This document shows positions 8,661 to 17,805 of a stretch of DNA of 64,000 bases, piece by piece; positions within the stretch are counted from its first letter, which is position 1; every line of letters begins with the position of its first letter. The notes under the pieces were generated by a model. The model saw only the letters and a program-made list of their open reading frames with translations, did not search any database and had not been told where the DNA came from. Location of the stretch: assembly GCF_900107835.1 (NCBI RefSeq), contig NZ_FNRG01000007.1, positions 1 to 64,000 on the forward strand, written 5' to 3'. Source of the stretch: Oribacterium sp. KHPX15. GTDB taxonomy: Bacteria > Bacillota > Clostridia > Lachnospirales > Lachnospiraceae. A program made the translations under genes and the position numbers.

Positions 8661-10142
8661 TCAGATGTCAATCTTCTCCAAAAGTGCCTTGATATCCTCT
8701 GAGGGCTCAGCCTCCTTGAGATGCCATACAGCGTATTTTACAGCATTGGAAGGAACATAATCGTCCTTCAGCCACTCTTCCAGAACGCTCAGAGCCATCT
8801 GTCTCGTGCCGTTTACCGGAGAATTAAGGGAAGCAATTATAAAATCCTCTCCTTCTCCCGCTGAATCAGAAAGATTCTGTACCAGGAAACTTAGCTGATG
8901 ATAAGGTCTGTATTCTTCTCCTGCTCCGAGATTATCCTTTGGCCCCGAAGCCATCATATCAAGTGGCAGCTTCTTTCTGAAAATGGAAAACACCTTGGAA
9001 AGTGTTTCACTGTTTTTGGGAAGAATGTCTACGAGAGAAGCATTGGCACTAAAATCCTCTTCCATGGCTGCAAGAACTTCTTTGGTGCAGTCTATATCCA
9101 TACGTTTTGCAAGGCGGAAGTCTTTATTTTCAGTTAAAAGCCTTGATGCGAAGTCCTTTAATTCCTTCGAGTTAAGGATATTCTCAAGTTTTTCGCCAAG
9201 TTTTCCGCTTTCATTAAAGATGTTCCGGTTAAGATAATCCCTGAGATCAAGTAAAGTACTGAGAGCTTCAGTAGTCTTTACCCTGTGTTCTGACTGTGTT
9301 ATATAGCCTGAAAGTATTTCTGTGCGGTCTGACATTGAGGAAATACCCTGGAGAGTTCCTTCATCCAGAAGTCCTTCAATGATGGGACGTGCCAGAAGAT
9401 AATCATCATCATTAAAAGCAGGATTCAAAAATACTTTACCAAGGTTTATCTTCTCTGCTACAGTGCGTGCAGAATATGCGGCACCTACATTGTTCCGTAC
9501 ACCTTCGCGGAACAGCCAGTCCTTGATCTTTCCGGAGACAGCATCAATATGTTCAACACAGTGTATGCGGCCCCAGCCCTTTGTATGCTTTGCAAAATCC
9601 AGGATAGCTTCATTTCCGTCCTTCCAGGTTTCAGCTACCATTATGGCAAAAAGGGTCAGTTCTTCGGATCTTGAAAGTGTTTTAACAACATTCTTTACTG
9701 CTTCATTATCATCGGTATCCATCATCTCAAAAAGCACAAGGGCAAATTTGAGTGCTTCCGGGTTATTGGTTTTGATGATGATATTGGCGGCGAACTGAAA
9801 CACTGCTTCGGCATCTATGTTTCCGGCGTTATCATTGACCCACTTCTCAAGTTTATCAACCAGCGGAAGCATGCGGACCTCCGGTGTGGAGAAGAAGGAA
9901 TCAAGATCATATTCTGCCGATTCAAAATCATGCTGCGAAGCTTCATTTATTACATCGATAAGTGTTTCTTCATCGCTGTCATCCTTCATATCGTGGTATA
10001 GGTACATGCCGTCCAGGGCACCCTCCACAAGGCGGATGCCGAGTTTCCCTGAGGAAGTATCCCTTGATATACGGAAGTCCTCAGGAAGAGTGTCATCCGG
10101 TCTCAGGTTATCGCAAATTGATTCATATATTGAATTTGACAT
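8661..10142 (-). CDS. Unknown 493-residue acidic, mainly helical protein
   Basis: I do not recognise this protein. It is soluble-looking (no signal peptide or membrane segment), acidic, and rich in short amphipathic helices with Leu/Ala spacing reminiscent of HEAT/ARM-like repeats, for example LYLARPIIEGLLDEG-like and ALSVLEEWLKDDYVPSNAVKYAVWHL segments near the C-terminus. The start is the ATG at 10142 behind CGGAGG. It lies directly after the iteron region and 18 bp downstream of the 109-residue gene at 10161, with which it probably forms an operon. A scaffold or adaptor role is possible, but nothing in the sequence shows it. Confidence 0.75.
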   Translation of the reverse strand: MSNSIYESICDNLRPDDTLPEDFRISRDTSSGKLGIRLVEGALDGMYLYHDMKDDSDEETLIDVINEASQHDFESAEYDLDSFFSTPEVRMLPLVDKLEKWVNDNAGNIDAEAVFQFAANIIIKTNNPEALKFALVLFEMMDTDDNEAVKNVVKTLSRSEELTLFAIMVAETWKDGNEAILDFAKHTKGWGRIHCVEHIDAVSGKIKDWLFREGVRNNVGAAYSARTVAEKINLGKVFLNPAFNDDDYLLARPIIEGLLDEGTLQGISSMSDRTEILSGYITQSEHRVKTTEALSTLLDLRDYLNRNIFNESGKLGEKLENILNSKELKDFASRLLTENKDFRLAKRMDIDCTKEVLAAMEEDFSANASLVDILPKNSETLSKVFSIFRKKLPLDMMASGPKDNLGAGEEYRPYHQLSFLVQNLSDSAGEGEDFIIASLNSPVNGTRQMALSVLEEWLKDDYVPSNAVKYAVWHLKEAEPSEDIKALLEKIDI

Positions 10143-10160
10143 TAAAAGTTGCCTCCGATA

Positions 10161-10490
10161 TCAATAGCCGTAATGCTCACGCTGTGTGTCTTCGTCGTAA
10201 ACTTTTTTATAAGCTGCTGTTCCCTGATGCATTATCTTTATGAGATACCACTCGACACCTTTGATGGTCACCATCTCACCTACTTCCTTCTTTGCAAAAG
10301 GATGGCTGGGAAGGTTGATTCGGGTGGTTACTTTCTTTTTTCCATCGGAAATGACAATGTAATCTCCCTGCTGTGCGCCGGACTTGGCTTTAAGCTTTGT
10401 TTTGAAAAACGGACGCTGGCTGTTTTTGCCGGGCTGGTGGGACTTTTCGTTTTTGGATTTGTTAAAAGGACGTGGTTTCTTATTATTCAT
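10161..10490 (-). CDS. Unknown small basic protein
   Basis: A 109-residue protein with a strongly basic, low-complexity N-terminus (Lys, Arg, Pro, Asn and Gln over the first 45 residues) and a compact C-terminal half containing GDYIVISDGKKKVTTRI and a VKYLIKI-like strand pattern that could be a small beta barrel. The basic tail suggests nucleic-acid binding, but I do not recognise a family. A good GAGGTGATAA site precedes the ATG. It is followed 18 bp later by the 493-residue gene, and an iteron-like site lies 54 bp upstream of its start. Confidence 0.65.
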   Translation of the reverse strand: MNNKKPRPFNKSKNEKSHQPGKNSQRPFFKTKLKAKSGAQQGDYIVISDGKKKVTTRINLPSHPFAKKEVGEMVTIKGVEWYLIKIMHQGTAAYKKVYDEDTQREHYGY

Positions 10491-10543
10491 TTATCACCTC
10501 AGAAATCATGTGATTGGCGGTTTTTTCGCCAATAAAGTTTTAT

Positions 10544-10559
10544 GCCGTGAATTTGTTAT
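10544..10559 (-). repeat. Dispersed iteron-like site 1 (GCCGT-N5-TGTTAT)
   Basis: Minus-strand match to ATAACA-N5-ACGGT with one change (final T to C). It lies between the sigma factor gene (stop at 10623) and the start of the 109-residue gene at 10490, in the latter's upstream region. Confidence 0.65.
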
Positions 10560-10580
10560 AAGTTATCAAAAAAAACAAGA

Positions 10581-10605
10581 GCTTTCTGTGATTATAACAG
10601 AAAGC
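10581..10605 (-). terminator. Intrinsic terminator of the RpoD-like sigma gene
   Basis: Perfect arms GCTTTCTGT / ACAGAAAGC with a long T-run on the minus strand, 18 bp after the sigma factor stop. Confidence 0.88.
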
Positions 10606-10622
10606 CCTATATAAGTATCTAA

Positions 10623-11726
10623 TCAGTTCTCAAGGAATCCGTCAAGCTCGCGCTTATATTTCGGATTCTGGAGTTTATGTAATGCTTTATTCTCGATCTG
10701 ACGGATACGCTCACGGGTAACATGGTACATGGTTCCGATTTCTTCAAGAGTTCTCTCGCGGCCATCCACAAGACCATATCTCATCTCAATGACTTCACGT
10801 TCACGCTCACTGAGGTTTACCAGAATCTTTTCAAGCTGCTGCTTCATCATTACATTATTAATATTCTGTTCCGGTGAAGTTATCTTGTCATCGGCTATAA
10901 ATGAGCCAAGATCTGAATCCTCATCCTCTCCCACCTTGCTGTCAAGGGAAGCAGGACCGGCATCGTAGTTGATAACCTCCTGAATTCGATCTTCAGGAAT
11001 GTCAAGTGCTTCACTAAGATCATGAGTTGTTGGCTCATGTCCAAGCTCTAATGCCAGCTGACGAGAGGTTTTCTTTATCTTATTTATGAGCTCCACCATG
11101 TGAACAGGTACTCTGATGGTTCTTGACTGATCGGCAAGGGCTCTTGCTATTGACTGACGGATCCACCAGGTTGCATATGTAGAAAGCTTAAAACCTCTGT
11201 CCGGTTCAAATTTCTCTACTCCACGCATGAGGCCAATGTTTCCCTCCTGGATGAGATCAAGGAAATTCATACCACGGCCGGTATAGCGTTTTGCGATAGA
11301 AACCACAAGTCTCAGATTACATTCCACAAGCTCCTGTTTTGCAGCCATATCGCCGTTTTTGCAGCGGATTGCAAGTTCACGTTCACGTTCCGGAGTAAGG
11401 AGCGGATAGCTTCCGATCTCTTTAAGATATATACGTACAGGATCGTCAGCGGAAACATTTTCCAGATTTGTCAGAGCCTCCATATCCAGGGCTCTTACTT
11501 CCTTATCTTCCTCAGAAAGCTCTTCGTCAGATATATCCTCGTCAGAAAATTCGTCTCTTTCCGAATTGATACTTGTCAGTGAAGACTCTTTTATTTTTGC
11601 GATGGCATCAGAGTTGTCATCAAACTCACTATAACCACTGTCTTCCGGAGAAGTTACATTATAATCATCTGAATCAATGAATATAGTGTGCTTTTCCTCC
11701 AGAAGTGCTCTATCATTTTGTATCAT
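10623..11726 (-). CDS. RpoD-like (group 1/2) sigma-70 factor with acidic N-terminus
   Basis: A 367-residue sigma-70. Region 1.2 begins at [12 protein letters not shown] (95-106); region 2 contains [19 protein letters not shown] and the promoter-melting [17 protein letters not shown]; region 3 contains [10 protein letters not shown]; region 4 contains [13 protein letters not shown] and [14 protein letters not shown]. Region 1.1 is replaced by a strongly acidic, disordered-looking stretch (about residues 18-75). Compared with the usual Firmicutes RpoD, many normally fixed residues differ (for example [18 protein letters not shown]), and the gene is not next to dnaG. I infer a second primary-like sigma factor rather than the housekeeping one, but sequence alone cannot settle this. 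Confidence 0.9.
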   Translation of the reverse strand: MIQNDRALLEEKHTIFIDSDDYNVTSPEDSGYSEFDDNSDAIAKIKESSLTSINSERDEFSDEDISDEELSEEDKEVRALDMEALTNLENVSADDPVRIYLKEIGSYPLLTPERERELAIRCKNGDMAAKQELVECNLRLVVSIAKRYTGRGMNFLDLIQEGNIGLMRGVEKFEPDRGFKLSTYATWWIRQSIARALADQSRTIRVPVHMVELINKIKKTSRQLALELGHEPTTHDLSEALDIPEDRIQEVINYDAGPASLDSKVGEDEDSDLGSFIADDKITSPEQNINNVMMKQQLEKILVNLSEREREVIEMRYGLVDGRERTLEEIGTMYHVTRERIRQIENKALHKLQNPKYKRELDGFLEN

Positions 11727-11870
11727 AAAAACTTCCTATTATCCCCATTTATTACTTCTAAACAGCCTTGCTATTTTATTTTGAAAACAAATATATTGCA
11801 AGACATAAGGGGGATATTTAGGAAAATAATACATAAATCTTATTTATGATATATATAAATTTGTGCACAA

Positions 11871-11898
11871 AAAATCCCGGTAGGCGTCCCGGGATTTT
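11871..11898. terminator. Bidirectional intrinsic terminator
   Basis: Arms AAAATCCCGG / CCGGGATTTT with an 8-nt loop. It lies in the 366-bp gene-free stretch 11727-12092 between the rhomboid stop and the sigma factor start; I see nothing else in that stretch. It probably ends the minus-strand transglutaminase-rhomboid unit. Confidence 0.8.
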
Positions 11899-12092
11899 TT
11901 ATAAAAGGATTATAATTTGAAATTTGTAAAAAAAGGATCGTGCATTTATTTCGTTTCTTTTCTTAACTTGATTCTAATATACACAATCCTTGAAAATAGT
12001 GATTGAAGAAAAACGAAATCTCTGATTATGAAATTCTTAAGACGTACATTAAGAATTTATGAAGGTGATTTTGACGATAGAAGAATCTGGTT

Positions 12093-12716
12093 TTACCGTT
12101 GTTTTTTTGCGCTGTACCTTAGTATCTCCTGCATTATAAATGCAAGGATAAGACCGCCTCCGAAGCCGCCTACATGGGCCATAAAGTTTATGTTAGGATC
12201 CATGCGTCCTGCTATCAGAGAAAGGGTAACGGAAATAAGAACTCTCTTAATGGGGAACAGCTTTCTCAGGCGTGGGTTCATGGCAAACAGTATAAATACT
12301 GAGAGAAGGCCAAAGATTGCTCCGCTGGCTCCGGCTGAAACTACAAAATCCTGTGATATTCCTTCATATAACATGGTCAGCATATTCCCGGATATTCCGG
12401 AAAAAATGTACAGGACAAGATAGAGAAAGTGTCCATAATAGTGTTCTACATAGGGGCCCAGGGCAAAAAGAGATATCATATTACTGCCCAGGTGTTCTAC
12501 TCCGAAATGAAGAAACATAGAGGTGATAAATCGGTAAAGCTGACCATCATAAATAACATAAGGCGTGAAGAAGGCGCCAAAAGCGAGGGAAGTTTCTATA
12601 TCTTCACTTCCCCCAAGGATTTCTTCAGCGATAAAAACTATCACATTAAGAGCTATAAGATAGTAAGTTACATAGGGCGCCCATCTACGGGGCGTTTTAG
12701 CATTAGTGTTTTCCAT
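12093..12716 (-). CDS. Rhomboid-family intramembrane serine protease
   Basis: A compact 207-residue rhomboid with six predicted membrane segments. The catalytic Ser motif GASGAIFGLL (about residues 129-138) and the His motif AHVGGFGGG (about 180-188) are intact, and FLHFGVEHLGSNM supplies the conserved His/Asn side. Rhomboids cleave membrane proteins within or next to the bilayer; the substrate is unknown. It starts 19 bp after the transglutaminase-like gene stop with no clear ribosome site, suggesting dependence on upstream translation. Confidence 0.92.
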   Translation of the reverse strand: MENTNAKTPRRWAPYVTYYLIALNVIVFIAEEILGGSEDIETSLAFGAFFTPYVIYDGQLYRFITSMFLHFGVEHLGSNMISLFALGPYVEHYYGHFLYLVLYIFSGISGNMLTMLYEGISQDFVVSAGASGAIFGLLSVFILFAMNPRLRKLFPIKRVLISVTLSLIAGRMDPNINFMAHVGGFGGGLILAFIMQEILRYSAKKQR

Positions 12717-12735
12717 AGAAATGATTATATTACAC

Positions 12736-14211
12736 TTAAAAGATTATTACGATGGTATCTTTCGAAGCATTCAAAACATAGGTGCAGGAACTTACGTTTT
12801 CAAGGTAATTGTAAATCTTATGTTCCGTAAACAGCTTGTTTGTGACTTCGGACATGATGTCAGCATTGGCAGTTCTGAACTGGACAAGGTTTTCTCCGTT
12901 GTTCTGGGCGGAACTTATCTTTGACCCGATTGTTTCGATATCAGAACTTGAAAAGTAGTTACCGGTGTAAATGTAATAATTGTCATTGTATGAAGAGCAG
13001 GTGGGAACCGGAATATTTGCATCCGGGGTATGATTTACATACATTTCGTCATCCGTAAGTCCAAAATAGGAATAGTTTATGAAGGAGGTTGCTGAATCCT
13101 CGGTTGAGACCGTTGATTCTCCGAAGGTCACATCTATCTGGTACCAGCCTCCGTCCATGAGGATCACATTCCATGCATGAGGACCATTTTCTGCATAACC
13201 TGTAACAAGTATAGACGGGATACCCATGAGCTGGGACAGGTACTGGAGGGTTTTTGCGTAACCATTGCATACGGAACGATGGTAAAGAAGAACTGAAATG
13301 ATATTCTGGTTCTCATCTGCACCTTCTTCATAGTCGGTAGTATTGACAATGTGATCATACAGATACTTGATCTTTGTGTAATCATCCGTTGAAGTTCCGT
13401 CCTTGAAGCCGGGAACTTCCGCCAGCAGGTTTCCGATCACCTCGGTCAGAGAGGCTTTATAGGAGGAAACCTCCTCTTCCGACAGGGTATACTGCCCTTT
13501 CACGGTTATGGAGGTGACAACACCGTTTATGGATTCCACGGAATAATGTATTCCGCTTGTGTAGAAAATTTCCGGATGGTCTGACATAACATAATTGTAG
13601 ACAGTATTCAGTTCTTCGGAATCAAGAGTTGATACAGCCCGTTCTTTCCGGTTTGTTATAGAATCAAGAATCTCCCTGTAAACCGTCTTGCCCTTGTCAC
13701 TAAGAAGATTGTAACAGTAGTAGCCTGCCTGGCTTTCATCTGTAATGTCACCGGTATCACCAAATCTCGCATCAAGGCTTTCCTGAAGATCCTTAATGAT
13801 TCCTGTATTATCCTGAGTTTCCTTTGAAACATCGGTCTCTTCCGAGGGGGGAATTACTTCTCCTTCGGAAGAAGATTCTGCAGGTTTGTTGTCTGGTGTC
13901 GGATTATCTGCCTTGGGCAGTGAAACATCTCCTTTCAAAAGGGTCTTAAGTGGTTCGGGTAAAGAAGAAATCAGGTCACCGATTCCAAGCTGTTCCGAAT
14001 AATAAGAAACTACGTAGTTAACAATAGTCAGGGGCGACCGGTTATAGTATCTGCCAAGCCCTATAAAAAGAACGGCGGTTAAAAATAAAATACAGAGAAA
14101 AACAGAAAAACAGCCTCCACCGGTGTTGCGACGTCTTCGCTTTTTCCTGTGGCGCTGTGGTGTCTCATTATATGGGTCTGTATAGTCATAATGTCTATAA
14201 GGGTCTCGCAT
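12736..14211 (-). CDS. Membrane-anchored transglutaminase-like (cysteine protease fold) protein
   Basis: A 491-residue protein with a basic proline-rich cytoplasmic N-terminus, one membrane segment at about residues 32-53 (FSVFLCILFLTAVLFIGLG), an acidic linker, and an extracellular transglutaminase-like domain. The catalytic triad is visible: Cys in SVCNGYAKTLQYL, His in GPHAWNVIL and Asp in WYQIDVTFGES. Such domains act as proteases, peptidases or cross-linking enzymes at the cell surface. It lies upstream of the rhomboid and downstream of htrA on the same strand; shared envelope quality control is an inference. Confidence 0.85.
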   Translation of the reverse strand: MRDPYRHYDYTDPYNETPQRHRKKRRRRNTGGGCFSVFLCILFLTAVLFIGLGRYYNRSPLTIVNYVVSYYSEQLGIGDLISSLPEPLKTLLKGDVSLPKADNPTPDNKPAESSSEGEVIPPSEETDVSKETQDNTGIIKDLQESLDARFGDTGDITDESQAGYYCYNLLSDKGKTVYREILDSITNRKERAVSTLDSEELNTVYNYVMSDHPEIFYTSGIHYSVESINGVVTSITVKGQYTLSEEEVSSYKASLTEVIGNLLAEVPGFKDGTSTDDYTKIKYLYDHIVNTTDYEEGADENQNIISVLLYHRSVCNGYAKTLQYLSQLMGIPSILVTGYAENGPHAWNVILMDGGWYQIDVTFGESTVSTEDSATSFINYSYFGLTDDEMYVNHTPDANIPVPTCSSYNDNYYIYTGNYFSSSDIETIGSKISSAQNNGENLVQFRTANADIMSEVTNKLFTEHKIYNYLENVSSCTYVLNASKDTIVIIF

Positions 14212-14271
14212 TAATCAAAATCCTTTCTGTATCTGCCTGTGACAAATAGTATAAACTTTATAATCAAAATA

Positions 14272-14296
14272 GGGAAACGCTATTTGAGCGTTTCCC
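14272..14296 (-). terminator. Intrinsic terminator of htrA-like gene
   Basis: Perfect arms GGGAAACGC / GCGTTTCCC, loop of 7, followed on the minus strand by a T-rich run; 49 bp past the stop. Confidence 0.8.
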
Positions 14297-14344
14297 ATGA
14301 ATCCGACAGGATTCTGTCCTTGCATTCTATCAAAAAAGATTATC

Positions 14345-15712
14345 TTAGTTAGAAAAATATTGTGGGATTTCCTGTACAAAGTTACGGAAGTCCTGGTTAC
14401 TGTCTGATGTATTTTCTCTCCTGTCAGCTGCCTTGTCCGGATTAGCTGTCAGGGTGATGGAGACAGTTACTTCATCGTAGTCACTTCCGTGAGGTCGCTT
14501 TACTGTAAGGTTAATGGTCTCACCGGCTGCATATCTGTTTAGAAGCTCCTGCATGTCATCCAGACTTGTGACGCTCTGGTCATCAAACTTAACGATGATG
14601 TCCTTCTCCTGAAGATCTGAGTTTGCTGCGGCAGAACCTTCGACGATCTTGTAAACATATACGCCCTCTATCATGCCATAGGCTTCCGCTGTTGCTGAAT
14701 CTATGGTCTTTGCCTGAATGCCAAGATAGCCTCTGTTTTCTTCTGATACCTTGGATCTGGTTTCCTTAAGGGCCAGTGTATTGATAACCTCTTTAGCCTT
14801 GTTGCTTGGGATGGAATAGCCCATACCCTCAACGTCTGTGCTTGAATATTTGGCAACATTGATACCGATGAGCTGTCCTTCCATATTGAGAAGGGCGCCG
14901 CCGGAGTTGCCGGGATTTATTGCGGCATCAGTCTGAAGAAGTCCGGATTCTGTACCTTCACTGGTTTCCACGTCTCTGTTTTTAGCGGAAATGATTCCGG
15001 TTGTAACGGACTGACCGTAGCCGAGAGCATTACCGATGGCTACTACCTGATCTCCTACCTGAAGGGCATCGGAGTCACCAAACTCGGCAATTTCGATGGC
15101 AGAAAGTGTGTCTTTAGACATATCAGAGAGCTTTACAGCTATAACAGCCAAATCTGCCGAAGAGTCTTCTCCCTTGATTTCTGCTGCTACTGACTCCCCA
15201 TCCACAAACTGGACACTGAGTTCGGTTGAACCCTCTATAACATGATGGTTTGTTACGATGAGAAGCTCGGAATCGGTCTTTCCGACGATGACACCTGATC
15301 CGCTGGCAGCAGCCTCTGTCTCACCGCCGTTTCCGAATATGGAATAACCGTACTGCTTATATCTTATGGTATTTGTTATGGAAACAACCTGAGGCATGGC
15401 ATCCTGTGCTATTTCGGTGACAGATTTTACCGCGCCTGTGGTGGATGTTGTCCGGACGGTGGCATTGTCATCATTGCCTGAGAACAGAGCGTTACTTACA
15501 GTGTTGTTTTCCTGTCCTTCAATCATTTCACCGGCACTGTTTTTTCGGTCAAATGCATCTGATGCGGAAGCATCGTCAGCGGCCTCTGCATGAGCCTCTA
15601 TAGTCTGCGAAGCTCTGGTTACCCCCACCATGGCAAGTCCTGATACAGAACCAAAAACTAAAGCACTAAGAACGATAGCTGCTACATTTTTTCCTAAGTT
15701 GTGTCTATACAT
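14345..15712 (-). CDS. htrA: HtrA/DegP-like serine protease with PDZ domain
   Basis: A 455-residue S1C protease. A signal-anchor occupies about residues 9-32, followed by a low-complexity linker. The triad is visible: His in IVTNHHVIEG, Asp in SSADLAVIAVKL and Ser in NPGNSGGALLN. A C-terminal PDZ domain (about residues 330-425, from NRGYLGIQAKTID) ends in a long tail. The protein would face the outside of the cell membrane and degrade or refold damaged exported proteins. A GGAGG site precedes the ATG. Confidence 0.93.
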   Translation of the reverse strand: MYRHNLGKNVAAIVLSALVFGSVSGLAMVGVTRASQTIEAHAEAADDASASDAFDRKNSAGEMIEGQENNTVSNALFSGNDDNATVRTTSTTGAVKSVTEIAQDAMPQVVSITNTIRYKQYGYSIFGNGGETEAAASGSGVIVGKTDSELLIVTNHHVIEGSTELSVQFVDGESVAAEIKGEDSSADLAVIAVKLSDMSKDTLSAIEIAEFGDSDALQVGDQVVAIGNALGYGQSVTTGIISAKNRDVETSEGTESGLLQTDAAINPGNSGGALLNMEGQLIGINVAKYSSTDVEGMGYSIPSNKAKEVINTLALKETRSKVSEENRGYLGIQAKTIDSATAEAYGMIEGVYVYKIVEGSAAANSDLQEKDIIVKFDDQSVTSLDDMQELLNRYAAGETINLTVKRPHGSDYDEVTVSITLTANPDKAADRRENTSDSNQDFRNFVQEIPQYFSN

Positions 15713-15852
15713 AATAACCTCCGTTGTTAAGGTAAATTGATTTTGATGGTTGTATAGTAAGGAAAAAGTGTGACTTGTTTTTGTTGATTTGGTGGAGATT
15801 CTGTGACCAAAATGTCAAGAAAATGTGTCCTGCCCGGGAGTAAATGCCAAAG

Positions 15853-15890
15853 AACCGCAGGATTTCGGCTGATGTAGAAATCCTGCGGTT
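15853..15890. terminator. Bidirectional intrinsic terminator
   Basis: Fourteen-base perfect arms AACCGCAGGATTTC / GAAATCCTGCGGTT. The right arm abuts the stop of the minus-strand HAD-like gene at 15893. Confidence 0.85.
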
Positions 15891-15892
15891 TT

Positions 15893-16417
15893 TTAAATGT
15901 TTTTAATATCGGCCAGGAGCAAAAGGCTCGAGATGTGCATGGCAGTAATGCCGGCGCACTGGAGCTTATCCAGGATCCTTATATCATCATCAATGAAGAG
16001 ATGCGGAGTTTCCAGGCCATTGAACCTTTTTTCAAGGGTTTCTTTTACAATTGGGGTTTTGTCTGAACCTCTGGTAAAAAGGATGTTTTCCGGAGGGAAC
16101 AAACCGGGATAAACCCTGTTGATGAATTTAACTTTTTGAGCATCCTGAGTATCGCAGCTGGATAAGCTTATAACAAAATTACGGTTAGGATCTGTGAAGC
16201 GGCTTATATACTGTTTCATTATCTCAGCTCCTACTGCGGTTTCATATATGTCATGCTCTTCTACAAAAGCATCAAATTCTTCATCACTGCAAACATTTAT
16301 GCCGTCGGAACCGTATCCGTAGATCGCCAGCACACCGTCCACATCAAAAAAACGTACCAGATCCTTTCTTATCAAATAGTCTGTGTCAAGTCCAAGCCTG
16401 TAGTTTTCATCAAACAT
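15893..16417 (-). CDS. HAD-like hydrolase, small
   Basis: A 174-residue protein with the HAD motif I FFDVDGVLA (about residues 23-31), a candidate motif II Ser in FVISLSS, and a late acidic LFIDDDIRIL motif IV. The size and DxDGVLAIYGYG opening resemble small HAD phosphatases or deoxynucleotidases, but the substrate cannot be assigned. An exact iteron-like 16-mer (16170-16185) lies inside the coding sequence over N-R-N-F-V-I-S. Confidence 0.7.
   Translation of the reverse strand: MFDENYRLGLDTDYLIRKDLVRFFDVDGVLAIYGYGSDGINVCSDEEFDAFVEEHDIYETAVGAEIMKQYISRFTDPNRNFVISLSSCDTQDAQKVKFINRVYPGLFPPENILFTRGSDKTPIVKETLEKRFNGLETPHLFIDDDIRILDKLQCAGITAMHISSLLLLADIKNI
16170..16185 (+). repeat. Dispersed iteron-like site 2 (perfect), inside a CDS
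   Basis: Exact ATAACA-N5-ACGGT match within the HAD-like gene, antisense to its reading direction. N5 is AAATT, identical to the origin site at 8118. Confidence 0.75.
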
Positions 16418-16506
16418 AATCTCACGTAAAATCCAATCATATTGGAAAGGTGATTGGATTATTCCTTTCTCCCAGGTTCTCTAGGCTATTCTAATCCGCT
16501 TCTATT

Positions 16507-16548
16507 CCACAGGTGACGGTTCTAGCCGGCGAGAACCGTCACCTGTGG
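16507..16548. repeat. REP-like palindrome 1
   Basis: A 42-base palindrome with perfect 17-bp arms (CCACAGGTGACGGTTCT and its complement) around an 8-base centre. It shares the GACGGTTCT...AGAACCGTC core with four other palindromes in the window. It starts 3 bp beyond the stop of the 62-residue gene at 16552 and probably works as its terminator. Confidence 0.85.
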
Positions 16549-16551
16549 CCT

Positions 16552-16740
16552 TTATCGGAATGCAAACTGCAGGATTACCGTTACCACTGCAAATGTTACG
16601 AAGCTGTAAATCATAGTTCTTCTGGAAATATCTATAAGCTCTGCTTTATTTTTGAAAAGAGCAAATCCGAAAATCACAAAAGATGTTACAAATACAAGCA
16701 TTATGCCACATAATAAGAAGCCGATAACATTAGTCACCAT
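16552..16740 (-). CDS. Small membrane protein, unknown
   Basis: A 62-residue protein with two hydrophobic helices (about residues 3-26 and 42-60) joined by a charged loop ALFKNKAELIDISRRT. A CGGAGGA site lies at good spacing before the ATG, which supports a real gene. No family recognised. An iteron-like site lies 22 bp upstream of its start and a REP palindrome follows its stop. Confidence 0.7.
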   Translation of the reverse strand: MVTNVIGFLLCGIMLVFVTSFVIFGFALFKNKAELIDISRRTMIYSFVTFAVVTVILQFAFR

Positions 16741-16761
16741 AGGGAATCCTCCGTGAATATC

Positions 16762-16777
16762 ACCGTGAATTTGTTAT
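16762..16777 (-). repeat. Dispersed iteron-like site 3 (perfect), promoter region
   Basis: Exact ACCGT-N5-TGTTAT on the plus strand (ATAACA-N5-ACGGT on minus), 22 bp upstream of the start of the 62-residue membrane protein gene. Confidence 0.75.
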
Positions 16778-16932
16778 AAGTGCTTTTGAAGCAATAATTG
16801 AAGCCGAAATCTGGTCATGATACAATAATCTGACGCAGGAAGGAAGTTTTAAAAACCCTGTGAAAGCATGGCAATCCGGAGTTTTTAAGGATTGTCCGGA
16901 ACTAAACTCACACTATGACAGAGAGGTTTTAC

Positions 16933-17178
16933 ATGAATCCGGAACCTAAATTGCTGACAACATTTAACTGCCCAAAATGCAAGCTGGTAAAAAAAGAGCT
17001 TGTTTCAAGGGGCATTGCATTTATAGAGTGTCCCTCAGACAAAAAATCAGGGATAGATCTGGTTGTTAAGTACCGTGTCATGACAGCTCCCGCATTGTTT
17101 ATTCCGGAGGCTGAGGATGACTACAGGTATATCACTGATTTTCAGGAGATAATGGATTGGATTCATGAGCAGCAGTGA
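16933..17178 (+). CDS. Glutaredoxin/NrdH-like redoxin
   Basis: An 81-residue thioredoxin-fold protein with a CPKC active site near the N-terminus (TTFNCPKCKLVKKEL) and the cis-Pro context VMTAPALFIPE. It fits small glutaredoxin or NrdH-like electron donors. I chose the ATG at 16933 because AGAGAGG lies six bases upstream; the in-frame ATG at 16915 has no such site. Its 3' end overlaps the convergent gene ending at 17132 by 47 bp. Confidence 0.8.
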   Translation: MNPEPKLLTTFNCPKCKLVKKELVSRGIAFIECPSDKKSGIDLVVKYRVMTAPALFIPEAEDDYRYITDFQEIMDWIHEQQ

Positions 17179-17713
17179 TCTCCTCCGCTGTCATATGATC
17201 AAGCATCCCATAATCCATGTTGTAGGTCACAAAATCATCGTAATCATACATATCTTCAAAAATAGTCATTCGGAATTCAGGATCCTGTTCGTCCTTTTCG
17301 CCATCCTCAAGGTATTCGGCCTTAAGGATAGATATAACATATTTACGGTCTTCCGAAGGCATGTTTTTGGCAGGACTCTTTCCGCTGTCTTCGCAGGAAT
17401 GGATATAACTCTGTATAACAGCGTGCAATGCATATTCCTCGTAGATGTTGGGAATAAATTCATCCTTTGATTTTACTCCCTTAAGCAGAGAAATGAATGC
17501 GGTCGCTGCATCAAGCTTTGAATAGTGATCAGGAAAATAGTATTTAATATTCTCTTGAAACTCTGAATCATCAGAATTTACCTTGAGATAGCTCTTTCCG
17601 GCTGCTGTTTCCATATATTTTATGAGTAGTGACATGATGCGGTTGTTTATGAATTCAGAGATGCAGGCATTGGCCTTCTGATCTCTTGTGAACTGTGTTG
17701 TGATCTTTAACAT
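17132..17713 (-). CDS. Unknown 193-residue acidic protein
   Basis: Unrecognised, soluble and acidic, with a predicted helical N-terminal half (TRDQKANACISEFINNRIMSL) and an acidic C-terminus. The open frame extends to 18013, but the ATG at 17713 has a fitting AAGGAT site, and upstream residues look like non-coding translation that runs through a REP palindrome and an iteron. It converges on and overlaps the redoxin gene. An iteron-like site lies inside it (17334) and another 48 bp upstream of its start (17761). Confidence 0.6.
   Translation of the reverse strand: MLKITTQFTRDQKANACISEFINNRIMSLLIKYMETAAGKSYLKVNSDDSEFQENIKYYFPDHYSKLDAATAFISLLKGVKSKDEFIPNIYEEYALHAVIQSYIHSCEDSGKSPAKNMPSEDRKYVISILKAEYLEDGEKDEQDPEFRMTIFEDMYDYDDFVTYNMDYGMLDHMTAEEITAAHESNPLSPENQ
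17334..17349 (+). repeat. Dispersed iteron-like site 4 (perfect), inside a CDS
   Basis: Exact ATAACA-N5-ACGGT inside the unknown gene at 17132-17713, covering R-K-Y-V-I-S in the same reading phase as the site in the HAD-like gene. Confidence 0.7.
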
Positions 17714-17760
17714 GATTTTATCCTTATAAATATAATTTGAAAATACGCTCATATAAAAGT

Positions 17761-17776
17761 ATAACAAATTAACGGT
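17761..17776 (+). repeat. Dispersed iteron-like site 5 (perfect), intergenic
   Basis: Exact ATAACA-N5-ACGGT in the divergent region between the genes starting at 17713 and 17867. Confidence 0.75.
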
Positions 17777-17805
17777 ACATGCAAAAGAGTACTTTGCCCA
17801 ATACA

